A DNA stretch of 64,000 bases from Streptacidiphilus sp. PB12-B1b (lineage in GTDB: Bacteria > Actinomycetota > Actinomycetes > Streptomycetales > Streptomycetaceae): NCBI RefSeq assembly GCF_014084125.1, contig NZ_CP048405.1:868001-932000 (forward strand), written 5' to 3'. Within the stretch, counting starts at the first letter, position 1. Every line of letters begins with the position of its first letter. Positions 1 through 8,604 of the stretch are shown here, in pieces. The notes under the pieces are model-generated. The model was given only the letters and a program-made list of their open reading frames with translations. It was not told the DNA's origin and did no database searches. Made by a program: the position numbers and the translations under genes.

Positions 1-386
1 TGGCAGCCCTTGCAGGGGATTGTCGCAGGTGAACTGCGGTCAATGCCGTGTGTGGCCAGGATGTGGATCACGGGCGAGTACCGGGCGGATCCGAGGTCGG
101 CGCAAGGCGCGTCCGGATCGGTCCCGGCCTAGAGGGCTCTTCATGTGGGCGAATTGCCGCTTACGGGTTCTCGGGTCAGACCGGAGCCGATGACTCACGA
201 GCACGTAAGAGGTAGTCGCCCCAGGGGGCTTGGACCACGATCATCATCGGTGATCAGGTGACAGGTGGCGACAAGGCCCTCATTCTGACACGTACGAGAT
301 GGCCTGCGGCAATGCGTCGGCACTGGTACTGGTGTGCGCCTGCTGGAGCACCGCAGTGTGGGCCGAAGAACCTGCGACGACGGCGC
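1..386. other. No gene recognised at left edge
   Basis: I see no convincing coding region here. Reading frames are short and lack the third-position G/C bias of the neighbours. A fragment of a gene cut by the window edge cannot be excluded for the first 130 bases, where one frame is open from base 1 to a stop near 130, but its translation is not recognisable. Confidence 0.4.
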
Positions 387-2195
387 TCATGGCCCGAGCG
401 TGAACTCGCCCTCAGCCTCAACGGATTGCAGGATCGTACCGAGCGCCGCCCTGGAGGTGATGCCCAGCCTCGGGAACATCCGGTACAGGTGGCTGGCGAC
501 GGTTCTGTGCGACATGAACAGGCGGTCGCCGATCTCCTTGTTGCTCAGGCCCGCAGCCGCAAGTCGCGCGATCTTGAGTTCCCGCGCCGTCAGGAGCTGC
601 TGGCCGCCGAGGTCCGTGCCCGGCGGAACCAGGCCGACGGCACGCAGTCCTGTAGCGGCACGTTGTGCCCAGGTCGGCGCGCCCAGTCGGCGGAAGTCGT
701 CGTGGGCGGCGGCGAGGTGGACGCGCGCCTGGCCCACCGCCCGCATGCGCCGTAGGCGCTCGCCCGCCAGCAGGCGCACCCGGGCCCGGTCGAACGGGCA
801 CCGCCCGGCATCCTCGCCCGCCAGCGCCAGCTCGAACAGGGCCGACGCCTCTTCGTCCGGCGCGGTCATCGCCATTGCCGCGGTGGACAGCAAAGCCATG
901 CGCGGCGACGACGCCATCAGGCTGGCCTGCCTGATGGCGTGCGCATACACGTCGGCTTCCTCGCGTCGGTCCGCGCGCAGCGCGGCTTCGACGAAGTCGA
1001 GCAGCGCCCACGCGGCGAACGGCTCGGCAGAGGCCAAGTCCCCGGCCGGGGTGAACCTGGAAGCCTGCTGATATGCCCCGAGGAAGTCCGACTGGGCGAG
1101 AGCCGCCAGGACGCAGGCGTACTGAGCGCCGACGAGCAGGGAGGTGAGTCCTCGCGGCGCCGCCCACCCTGCGATCTCGTCGGCGATGGCCCGGGCCGTC
1201 GTGGCGTCGCCGCGGCCGGCCGCCACGACTGCCAGGACGGTCTGCGCCTGTCGGCGAAGCAACTGGTAGCCCTCGGCGGCGCACTGGTCCGCGGTGGTCC
1301 TGGCGAGTCGATCGGCCTCGTCCCACTGTCCGGTCTGGTACGCCTCGAAGGCGAGCAGGATGCTGGCCTGTACGCCCGGCACGCCGAAGCGGCCGACGGG
1401 ATCAGTGCACGCGATACTGCGCAGGGCGTGCCGACTGTCGGACAGGTTGCCGAAGAAGGCCGACACGCCGGCGATCCGTACGATCTCAGCCGGTCCGGCC
1501 CGACCGTCGAGCGACTCGATCTGTCCGCGCAGCCAGCCGGGCGCGGCAGCCGGGTCCAGGACGCCGCGCAAGTCAGTCCGCACACTCGGCGTGAACAGTG
1601 CGCCTGAGTCGGCGATATAGCGTTCGAGGGACTCCCGGTGCCCCGGCCGAGCACTGAGTTGGCAGGCCGCTACGAGGCTCCAGAGGATCTCCTCGGCGCC
1701 GACCCGTCCGACGCCCTCGTCGTGCACGCCCTCGGCTGCCCGCAGCAGCATGCGGTAGGCAGCCGACACGTCCCCGTCCTCGTGGAGCAGCGCGAGGGCG
1801 TTCTGGAGCTGAGTCTCGGCTGCTGAGGCAAGCCTGGAGCGGCCACGCCGGATGTCCGCGGGTAGCGTCGCGTCCGTACGCAGGCCACCAGTGGCGTTCT
1901 CGGCGGGGCGCACAGCGTTCTCGCCGCGTACCTCACCGTCCGCCGCCAGTTCCAGCGCGGCACGCCGCAGGCCCGGATACAGGAAGAGCAGCTGGGCCGC
2001 GACCTCATCCACGAGGGCGCGCACGGCAGCCGGATCCTGGTCGTGCCCCGTTGGCCCAGGCGGCCCTGGGGGGTGGCCACAGGACAGGCAGAATCCGCGT
2101 TCAGGGGGAGAGGAATCCGGCTCAACACTCCTGCCAGGGGCCGCAGAGCAGGTCTCGGACGCGTGTCCCCAATCGTTGGTTCGGGTCATGGTCAT
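387..2195 (-). CDS. LuxR-family regulator, probably N-terminally truncated
   Basis: The last 65 residues of this 602-residue protein form a LuxR/GerE helix-turn-helix, with the core LTARELKIARLAAAGLSNKE followed by a recognition helix around SHRTVASHLYRM. The preceding ~450 residues are alpha-helical and TPR-like, as in the rear half of LAL-type (MalT-like) regulators. Those proteins are normally about 900 residues and begin with an AAA-type ATPase bearing Walker A and B motifs; neither motif is visible here. The first ~55 residues are proline- and serine-rich, contain a stray CLSCGH, and do not resemble the family, so the true start may lie further in or the gene may be a decayed remnant. 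Nothing nearby suggests its target. The helix-turn-helix call is secure; intactness is not. Confidence 0.75.
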   Translation of the reverse strand: MTMTRTNDWGHASETCSAAPGRSVEPDSSPPERGFCLSCGHPPGPPGPTGHDQDPAAVRALVDEVAAQLLFLYPGLRRAALELAADGEVRGENAVRPAENATGGLRTDATLPADIRRGRSRLASAAETQLQNALALLHEDGDVSAAYRMLLRAAEGVHDEGVGRVGAEEILWSLVAACQLSARPGHRESLERYIADSGALFTPSVRTDLRGVLDPAAAPGWLRGQIESLDGRAGPAEIVRIAGVSAFFGNLSDSRHALRSIACTDPVGRFGVPGVQASILLAFEAYQTGQWDEADRLARTTADQCAAEGYQLLRRQAQTVLAVVAAGRGDATTARAIADEIAGWAAPRGLTSLLVGAQYACVLAALAQSDFLGAYQQASRFTPAGDLASAEPFAAWALLDFVEAALRADRREEADVYAHAIRQASLMASSPRMALLSTAAMAMTAPDEEASALFELALAGEDAGRCPFDRARVRLLAGERLRRMRAVGQARVHLAAAHDDFRRLGAPTWAQRAATGLRAVGLVPPGTDLGGQQLLTARELKIARLAAAGLSNKEIGDRLFMSHRTVASHLYRMFPRLGITSRAALGTILQSVEAEGEFTLGP

Positions 2196-2658
2196 GGGCT
2201 CACGCCGGGATTGGTTGCGATACCGCGATCCGGCGATCCGGATCCGGGATGCCGCACTCGGGGCACCTGTGAGCGCGAGCCGAGATGTACCGGAGTTCTC
2301 ATCAGCCTCATCCTCTTCCGCCTGCCCCGTTCAACCTTGTTCTCCAGCGAACCAGGGTTCTCCCGCGGTGCACACGAAGATCCATAGGCAGAACTGACGA
2401 CCCGAACTGCCGATGCGGGCGGACGGCCTGGAGCCACTGGCTGCCGAGGGCAGTCCCGTGTGGTGAGGAGGGCGTCTGCGGCCGACGAAGTCGGGTTGCT
2501 GCGACCGCCAGTCAAACCGCAGTCAATCGGCTGATGACCCGTGGAGACCGTCGGGGCAGGCTGATCCTCGACATCCGCCCCGGACCGGCGGACCGCCCGC
2601 GGGCGGACCACCCGGCTCTTGGCCCACCCGCCCAGGGCGCCTCATCCGAGGAGAGACC
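2196..2658. other. Intergenic, no gene seen
   Basis: About 460 bases between the divergently placed LuxR regulator and dps-like gene. No frame shows coding bias or a recognisable product. It should hold the promoters of both flanking genes. If the regulator lost its ATPase domain by deletion, the scar should be here or just inside the regulator, but I see no leftover Walker motif in any frame. Confidence 0.4.
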
Positions 2659-3195
2659 ATGAACACGCAACAGCTTGCCGCATCCGTCGTCCAAGGCATT
2701 TCGCCGGGGCACGCCTCGACCCCGGTCGGGCTGCTGCAGGGGCGCCTGCACGCTCTGAACGACCTGTACCTGACTCTCAAGCACGCCCACTGGAACCTGG
2801 TCGGCCCCAACTTCATCGCTGTCCACGAGCTGCTGGACGCGCAGGCGGACGCGGTGCGTGTGATGACCGATGACGTCGCCGAGCGGATCGCCACCCTTGG
2901 CGGAGTCGCGCAGGGAACCGCAGGCGCGCTGGTCGCCGAGCGGCCGTGGGACGACTACGGCATCGGCCGCGCCGACACCAGCATCCACTTGAGCGCCCTC
3001 GACGCCTCGTACACGCGTGTCATCGAGGGCACGCGCGAAGCTGTCACCGTGTCAGGCATGAACGAGCCCGTGACCGAGGATCTGTTGATCGGCCAACTGC
3101 GGGGCCTGGAGGAGTGCCAGTGGCTCGTGCGGGCGCATCTGGCGACGGGCGCGGACCGACCCGCCGGCAGCACCGCGGCGAAGTCCGGCGGCTGA
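2659..3195 (+). CDS. dps: Dps-family ferritin (DNA-protection / iron storage)
   Basis: This 178-residue protein belongs to the Dps mini-ferritins, which assemble as 12-mers, oxidise Fe(II) with peroxide and protect DNA in stress or stationary phase. The intersubunit ferroxidase ligands are all present with canonical spacing: His44, His56, Asp60, Asp71 and Glu75, in the segment running HAHWNLVGPNF to AERIATLGG. The C-terminal tail (GADRPAGSTAAKSGG) is short with one lysine, so strong tail-mediated DNA binding is not obvious. The start is supported by a purine-rich GAGGAGAG just upstream. It stands alone, convergent with the GlxA-type regulator. Streptomycetes usually carry several Dps paralogues, so the exact dps letter cannot be assigned. 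Confidence 0.93.
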   Translation: MNTQQLAASVVQGISPGHASTPVGLLQGRLHALNDLYLTLKHAHWNLVGPNFIAVHELLDAQADAVRVMTDDVAERIATLGGVAQGTAGALVAERPWDDYGIGRADTSIHLSALDASYTRVIEGTREAVTVSGMNEPVTEDLLIGQLRGLEECQWLVRAHLATGADRPAGSTAAKSGG

Positions 3196-3292
3196 CGCGA
3201 GCCCCGGGTGCGCTGACGATGACCCGACCTGCCCAACGCCGGCCAGAGCGGCGCCGGTGCAGCCCTGCGGTGATCCGTTGGCGCGATGCTGG

Positions 3293-4246
3293 TCAGTCGT
3301 CCGCGCCGGAGCGTCGGAACATGCGCCGGTACGCGGTGGGGGTGGTGCCGAGGTGGTCGCGGAAGCGTGCCCGCAGGTTGGTGCTGCTGCCCAGGCCCGT
3401 CTGGTCGGCGATCTGCTCAACGCTCAGGGTGGTGGCTTCGAGCAGTTCACGGGCGTGGTCGATGCGGGCGGTCAGCACCCACTGGTGCGGGGTGGCGCCG
3501 GTCTCCTGACGCCACATCCGCACGAGCGTGCGAGTGGAGATGCGGGCGTGACGGGCGAGGATGTCCAGGGTGAGCGGCTCGTCGAGATGCTGCAGGGCCC
3601 AGTCGCGGGTGGCCGAGAGGGTGTGCGCGGTGGGCTCGGGCAGCGACCGGGCGATGTACTGAGCCTGGCCGCCGTCGCGGTGCGGTGCGGCGACCAGTTC
3701 GCGGGCGATCTCGTTGGCGGCTGCCGCGCCCAGGTCCTTGCGCACGAGGTACAGGCACAGGTCGATCCCGGCGGTCACGCCGGCGGAGGTCAGTATCTGT
3801 CCGTCGTCGATGTAGAGGACGTTGCGGTCCACGCTCACCTGCGGGTGGAGGTCCTCCAGGTCGTCGGCGCTGGCCCAGTGCGTCGTCACGGTGCGGCCGT
3901 TGAGAAGTCCTGCGGCGGCCAGGGTGAACGCGCCCGTGCAGATCGAGGCGATCCGCGCCCCGCGCCGGTAGGCGAGTTTGAGGGCCGCGAGGACCTCGGG
4001 GGCGGGCGGACGGCGGTAGTCCCAGTACCCCGGCACGATGATGGTGTCCGCTCGCGCCAGCGCGGGCAGTCCGGCGCTCACACCCACGGTGAAGCCGGTG
4101 CTGGTGACCACGTTGCCGCGCGTGACGCCGCAGACGGTCATCTCGTAGGGAGTCCCGGGCCGGGGGTTGAAGATCTGCGTGGGGATGCCCAGGTCGATGG
4201 GCAGCACGGCGGGCAGTGCCAGGACCGCGACGCGATGAGGTGCCAT
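3293..4246 (-). CDS. GlxA-type transcriptional regulator (DJ-1/PfpI + AraC)
   Basis: The protein has 317 residues from the chosen ATG, which is placed where homology to the DJ-1/PfpI fold begins (MAPHRVAVLALPAV); an ATG 111 bases upstream only adds an atypical leader. Residues 1-185 are a class-I glutamine-amidotransferase-like domain with the nucleophile elbow IASICTGAF (Cys103) and His123. In this family the domain is usually a ligand sensor, not an enzyme. Residues 215-312 are an AraC helix-turn-helix pair with the signature around ISTRTLVRMWRQETGATPHQW. Such proteins often respond to amides, nitriles or quaternary amines. The adjacent hydrolase gene at 4529 is divergent and is a plausible target by position only. 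Confidence 0.9.
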   Translation of the reverse strand: MAPHRVAVLALPAVLPIDLGIPTQIFNPRPGTPYEMTVCGVTRGNVVTSTGFTVGVSAGLPALARADTIIVPGYWDYRRPPAPEVLAALKLAYRRGARIASICTGAFTLAAAGLLNGRTVTTHWASADDLEDLHPQVSVDRNVLYIDDGQILTSAGVTAGIDLCLYLVRKDLGAAAANEIARELVAAPHRDGGQAQYIARSLPEPTAHTLSATRDWALQHLDEPLTLDILARHARISTRTLVRMWRQETGATPHQWVLTARIDHARELLEATTLSVEQIADQTGLGSSTNLRARFRDHLGTTPTAYRRMFRRSGADD

Positions 4247-4528
4247 GGCGGGAATCCTACGTCCGTAGTACTCCAGCCATCCGACGCCCCCGCATCGGCG
4301 CACATCCGATGGCGTTCCGCCTTGCTGGCCCAGGGCCGTGCGGTCGGCGAAGGGCATGGTGCGGCTTGAGGGAAAGCTGTCCCGAAAATTATGGAGGGTG
4401 GCAATCAGGACAGTGGTTGATCAACGAGGACCCCAGCAGGATGGGGCGTGGCCGAGACGGGCGGAACGCGGGCCGTGACGCGGTGGCGACGTCGAATCGC
4501 CGCCGCAGGATTCCGACGGGAGAACGAC

Positions 4529-5338
4529 ATGACTGGTTACACGCCGATAGGGCGCTACTTCGAGGTCGAGGGCGGTCGGCTGTACGGGCACGTACGTGAG
4601 GGCAGCGGACCGGCCCTGGTCTTTCTGCACTACTGGGGCGGCTCACACCGCACCTGGCGGCCCGTGATCGAACACCTCAATGCCGGGCAGGCGTTCGTCT
4701 CGACCGACCACCGGGGGTGGGGCCGGTCCACCGCGGTCCCCGGCCCCTACGGGATCGAGCAGCTCGCCGACGACGCGCAAAGCGTCATCGACGCGCTCGG
4801 CTGCAGCGAGTACGTCGTGGTGGGCCACTCCATGGGCGGCAAGACAGCCCAGGTCCTGGCCTCGCGTCAGCCCTCCGGCCTGCGCGGCGTCGTGCTCGTC
4901 GCACCCGCGCCGCCCGCGCCGGTGGGCATCACCGCCCACTTCCAGGACGTCCTGTCGCATGCCTACGACACCGCTGAGAGCGTGGAACAGGGCATCGACC
5001 AGGTGCTGACCGTCAGCGCTCTGCCCGAGGAGCTGCGGCAGCAGGTCGTCGAGGACAGCCTGCGCCCGGCCGAGGACGCCCGACTGGCCTGGCCGCGCCA
5101 AGGCCTGGTCGAGGACTTCTCCGGCGTCGTCGGCACCATCGGCGTTCCCGTGCTGGTCCTGGCCGGCAGCCACGACCAGGTCGACCCGCCGCAGGTCCTG
5201 CGGGAGCACCTGCTGCCGCTGATCCCCACCGCCACCCTCACCGAGCTGCACCACACCGGCCACCTCTCCCCGCTGGAGGTACCCGACCAGGTCGCCGCGC
5301 ACATCAGCTCGTTCGTCGCCGCGATATCCGCGGCGTAG
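4529..5338 (+). CDS. Alpha/beta-fold hydrolase
   Basis: This 269-residue enzyme has the full alpha/beta-hydrolase triad: Ser101 in the nucleophile elbow VVVGHSMGGK, Asp216 in LVLAGSHDQVDPP, and His245 in HHTGHLSPLEVPDQ. An HYWGG near residue 35 is the oxyanion-hole segment. The start is chosen at MTGYTPIGR, preceded by GACGGGAGAACGAC as ribosome site; the open frame extends further upstream without similarity. The substrate cannot be read from sequence; family members include haloperoxidase-like esterases, lactonases and epoxide hydrolases. It lies divergently from the GlxA-type regulator and in the same direction as a second hydrolase 186 bases on. Confidence 0.9.
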   Translation: MTGYTPIGRYFEVEGGRLYGHVREGSGPALVFLHYWGGSHRTWRPVIEHLNAGQAFVSTDHRGWGRSTAVPGPYGIEQLADDAQSVIDALGCSEYVVVGHSMGGKTAQVLASRQPSGLRGVVLVAPAPPAPVGITAHFQDVLSHAYDTAESVEQGIDQVLTVSALPEELRQQVVEDSLRPAEDARLAWPRQGLVEDFSGVVGTIGVPVLVLAGSHDQVDPPQVLREHLLPLIPTATLTELHHTGHLSPLEVPDQVAAHISSFVAAISAA

Positions 5339-5524
5339 GGAGCGCGGTCGTTCGATTCACGCTGCCGGCCCCGGTCACACCCGCACATGATCGCAACCAC
5401 TGCACAGTGGTCGCCCCGCTCGGCGGAAGGCCGCCGGAGGGGAATCGACTGACACCCGTGCCCTCGGTGCGCAGCGGTACGGCGGCCAACCCATCCACTG
5501 ACTGTCCACAAAGGAGCGCATCTC

Positions 5525-6211
5525 ATGGCAGGCAAGGCCAGCATCGTCTTCGTCCACGGGCTCTGGGCCGACGGCTCGTGCTTCAACAAGCTCATTCCCG
5601 CACTCCAGGCCGAGGGGCACGAGGTATTCGCCACGCAGCACGGCCTCAACTCGCTGGAGAGCGACGTAGCGTGCGTCACCTTCACGCTCAACCACATGCC
5701 GGGCCCGATCGTGCTCGTCGGGCACTCCTACGGAGGGACCCTGATCACCAAGGCGGGCACCCACGACCGTGTCGGCGCGCTGGTATACATCGCCGCGCTC
5801 AGCCCGGACGAGACCGAGACCTCCCAGCAGCAGCAGGAACAGTTCCCCGCCACACCCGTCTTCGAACACATCGAGGTCGCCGACGGGCGCCTGTGGCTCA
5901 AGGCATCAGGCATTCAGGACTTCGCCGGCGACCTGCCCGAAGCGGAGCAGAAACTCGTTCTGGCGACCGGGGCCGTGCCGGATGCGGACCTGTTCAACCA
6001 GCAGGTCCCCGGCACCGCCTGGAAGACCAAGCCGAGCTGGTACATCGTCGCCAACGACGACCGCACCGTGAACCCCGACCTGGAACGCTTCGCCGCCGAG
6101 CGCATGGGAGCGAAGACCTACGACGTCGACAGCAGCCACGTCCCCATGCTGTCGCACCCGGACTTCGTCCTCGACGTGATCCGCGAAGCCGCGAAGTCCC
6201 TTGAGGCGTAG
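5525..6211 (+). CDS. Alpha/beta-fold hydrolase (EstC / methylketone-synthase-like)
   Basis: A compact 228-residue hydrolase that begins directly with the first beta strand and HGLWADGSCF at residues 11-20. The nucleophile is Ser68 in VLVGHSYGGT, the general base is His205 in SSHVPMLSHP, and the acid is Asp178 or Asp179. The HG near the N-terminus and the late SHVPMLSHPD are typical of the plant-esterase/EstC-like branch of the family. A strong AAAGGAGCG ribosome site precedes the ATG. It is followed after 64 bases by the ribosome-inactivating protein gene in the same direction. Two hydrolases and a toxin in a row suggest a mobile accessory block, not a pathway that I can name. Confidence 0.88.
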   Translation: MAGKASIVFVHGLWADGSCFNKLIPALQAEGHEVFATQHGLNSLESDVACVTFTLNHMPGPIVLVGHSYGGTLITKAGTHDRVGALVYIAALSPDETETSQQQQEQFPATPVFEHIEVADGRLWLKASGIQDFAGDLPEAEQKLVLATGAVPDADLFNQQVPGTAWKTKPSWYIVANDDRTVNPDLERFAAERMGAKTYDVDSSHVPMLSHPDFVLDVIREAAKSLEA

Positions 6212-6275
6212 TCCGGGCGCACCCGGCCCGGCGACCCTCCGAACCCGAAGCCCCCAAGCAAGAGGGAGAACAGCA

Positions 6276-7229
6276 GTGAGATCCTTCGGACTCAGGTCCG
6301 CGAAGGTGGTCATCCTTTCCTTCGCCGTGCTTCTGGCCACCATGATCGGAACGGCCGGACCAGCCGCAGCGGATGTCGGCCCTGGACAGGTCGCCCACAT
6401 CTACATGGAGCTCGACAACAGGCCGGGCAGCAGCGCCGCCGCTGGCTACAGCGCCTTCATCAACAGCCTGCGCAGTGCTGCGGGCCATGCTTTCCGCGGC
6501 GGCACGTACATCGCCCAGAGCAACGCGGGCGGCATCATCCGGGCCGATATCAATGCGACCGGTGGCACCAGTCCGCTCCCCCTGACGCTGTGGATCGATC
6601 CGCAGAACCTCTACGTGCTCGGCTTCACGAACGCGAACAACCAGACGCTCTACTTCAACGACCTGAGTCCCGCCGCCGTCGACCTGGTGACCGGCGGCGC
6701 CCTTGCCCAGGGTTTCCACGGGGGGTTCCAGAGGCTCCCGTTCGACAGCAACTACGACGGCCTCAGCGCGGCCGCCGGACGCGGCCGTGGTGCGATGCCG
6801 ATCTCCATGAACGACGTCTACTCGTCCGTCGCCAGCCTCGCCACCACGACATCCGGCAACCTCGCCACCAGTTCACAGCCCGCCGCCCGCTCCCTGATGC
6901 TCCTGATCCAGGTGACGTCGGAAGCAGCGCGGTTCAGCAATGTCTACGGGATCATGTCGGAGGCCCTGGGCACGCCCGACTCGCGGGGCGGTCTCCCGAC
7001 GCAGGAGCAGAACCTCGAAAACAACTGGGCGGCCATGTCCGGCTACGGGGTGTCCGTCAGCAACAACAGTACGACCCGGCCCGTGACGATCGTCGGAGCC
7101 GGTGCCGCCGACAGCGACGGTCACCCGACCAACCTCGTCCTCCACTCGTGGAGCGATCTCGCCCGGTACGTCGGGATCCTCCTCGGCAACCGCGCCAACG
7201 CGGGCGGTCCGAACCACACCGAGCTGTAG
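6276..7229 (+). CDS. Secreted ribosome-inactivating protein (rRNA N-glycosidase, type I)
   Basis: The 317-residue product matches the ribosome-inactivating protein family (ricin A chain, Shiga toxin A), which removes one adenine from the sarcin-ricin loop of large-subunit rRNA. The family hallmark is plain: LLIQVTSEAARFSNVYGIM, giving catalytic Glu216 and Arg219. The other pocket residues are in place: Tyr113 in NLYVLGF, Tyr160 in LPFDSNYDGLSAAAG, and Trp251 in ENNWAAMS. A signal peptide (basic start, hydrophobic VVILSFAVLLATMIGTAG, cleavage near PAAA/D at 32-33) predicts export. There is no lectin-like B chain, hence type I. The start is a GTG after AGAGGGAGAA. No immunity gene is evident; export and its presumed eukaryotic ribosome target may make one unnecessary. 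Confidence 0.93.
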   Translation: MRSFGLRSAKVVILSFAVLLATMIGTAGPAAADVGPGQVAHIYMELDNRPGSSAAAGYSAFINSLRSAAGHAFRGGTYIAQSNAGGIIRADINATGGTSPLPLTLWIDPQNLYVLGFTNANNQTLYFNDLSPAAVDLVTGGALAQGFHGGFQRLPFDSNYDGLSAAAGRGRGAMPISMNDVYSSVASLATTTSGNLATSSQPAARSLMLLIQVTSEAARFSNVYGIMSEALGTPDSRGGLPTQEQNLENNWAAMSGYGVSVSNNSTTRPVTIVGAGAADSDGHPTNLVLHSWSDLARYVGILLGNRANAGGPNHTEL

Positions 7230-7374
7230 ACCTCGCGCTCGAACCGCGCCGCACCCGCCCCGGGCACCGCCACGGCGATCCCCACCACCGGGATTCCTCG
7301 GTTGCCCGGCCGGGCGGCCGGCCCGGGGCGCCCGTTGGCCGGCACCCATCCCGCACCCGTCAAGGAGCTCCTCC

Positions 7375-8130
7375 ATGCCACCGACCAAGGTCATTGCCAT
7401 ACCGGTGCTCGGCCGGCACGTCGTCAACGCCTATCTGCTGCTCGGCAAGCGACCGGTCATCGTCGACGCCGGAACGCCCGGCAGCGGCCAACTGATCCAC
7501 GACCAGGTCGCCGCCCACGGTGTGGACCCCAAGGACGTCAGCCTGATCGTCGTCACCCACGGCCACGTCGACCACTTCGGCTCCGCCGCGGAGCTCAGCC
7601 GACTCACCGGCGCACCGATCGCCGGACACGTCGCCGACCTGGGCATCTACCGAGCGGGCCGGGTGAGCGAGCCCTACCTGCCCATCGGGCTGTTCGGGCA
7701 CCTCTTCGCCCGCACCTCCCGGGTGCGCGAAACCACCGAACCGTTCGACCCGAACGTGCTCATCCGAGGCGAGACGCACCTGGCGGACTTCGGCGTCGAG
7801 GCACGCATCATGCCCACCCCGGGCCACACGCCCGGCTCCGTCTCCGTCCTGACCGACAACGGCGACCTGGTGGCCGGAGACCTCGTGGCCACCCCGCTCC
7901 TGGGCCTGGTCAAGGGGCGACCCGCCAACCCGCCCTTCCACGACGACCGCCTCGGCAATCTGGCCAGCCTGCGCGAGATGCTGGCCCTGCGTCCCACGAA
8001 GATCCACGTCGGACACGGCGCCCCCCTCGACCCGGAACGGGTGGACCGCTGGGCGGCCGCAGAGCAGCGACGACTCGACCGCCTCGTGGCACGGGGACGC
8101 CTGCGCGCTCCGGACGGGGAAGGACTGTGA
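7375..8130 (+). CDS. Metallo-beta-lactamase-fold hydrolase
   Basis: This 251-residue protein has the metal-binding signature THGHVDHFGSA (His62, His64, Asp66, His67), a second His in PTPGHTPGS, an Asp in VAGDLVATPLLG and a C-terminal HVGHGAP. All the ligands for a binuclear site are therefore present. The layout fits the glyoxalase II/lactonase branch. An AAGGAG ribosome site lies 7 bases before the ATG; the frame is open upstream but without similarity. It follows the toxin gene by 145 bases in the same direction. Its 3' end faces the broken leucine-rich-repeat gene at about 8,175. Substrate unknown. Confidence 0.9.
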   Translation: MPPTKVIAIPVLGRHVVNAYLLLGKRPVIVDAGTPGSGQLIHDQVAAHGVDPKDVSLIVVTHGHVDHFGSAAELSRLTGAPIAGHVADLGIYRAGRVSEPYLPIGLFGHLFARTSRVRETTEPFDPNVLIRGETHLADFGVEARIMPTPGHTPGSVSVLTDNGDLVAGDLVATPLLGLVKGRPANPPFHDDRLGNLASLREMLALRPTKIHVGHGAPLDPERVDRWAAAEQRRLDRLVARGRLRAPDGEGL

Positions 8131-8175
8131 GCAGCTGCAGACGCCACACCCGTCGCCATCAGGCGAGCTGTACCC

Positions 8176-8604
8176 GGTGAGGTGCTCCGCCTGCGGCGAG
8201 GCGCGCAGCCGCCGGGCGATGTCGCACGCGCCGGTCCCGGTGATGCCGTTGCAGCCCAGATAGAGTGTGTGCACGTCGCTGGTGAGGACGTGCTCGGTGA
8301 CGGTCGCCGCGCCCCGGTCGCCGAGCCCGTCGGTGCCCAGCAGCAGGTGCCGGGCGGGCGCCGGGGAGCCGTCACCGGCCCGGGGCGGCAGCGCGGCGGC
8401 AACCAACGCCCCTTCCGGGCCGAGTTGCTGCTTGCACAGGTCGAGCCGCCCGCCCGGTAGGGCACTGCCGGTGGGGAAGTCGAGGCGCTCGCCGACGGGC
8501 CGACCGGACCGCAACCAGGCCGGCAGCGGCTCCAGATCGGCCAGCGGACGGAAGCCCGCAGAGGGGTGCGCCGCCTCGGCGGATGCCGGGTCGCCGGTCA
8601 CCAT
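8176..8604 (-). pseudogene. Truncated leucine-rich-repeat (RNase-inhibitor-like) gene
   Basis: The ATG overlaps the last codons of the SDR-like gene (ATGGTGA), so the two were translationally coupled. About 143 residues look genuine, including LASDVHTLYLGCNGITGTGACDIARRL-type text near the end, whose LYLGCNGIT-G-GA pattern is that of an RNase-inhibitor-type leucine-rich repeat. Such proteins should continue with many more repeats. Here similarity stops at about 8,176 after one repeat, and the frame runs on, open, through the antisense of the hydrolase gene to 7,360. That extension is an accident of high GC. I read this as a gene whose 3' part was lost when the block on its left was inserted. 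Confidence 0.6.

Noticed and set aside
5906..6719. Minus-strand frames opposite the hydrolase and RIP genes considered as an immunity gene for the toxin
   Set aside because: They are antisense shadows with no fold-like features; no separate immunity gene is seen.
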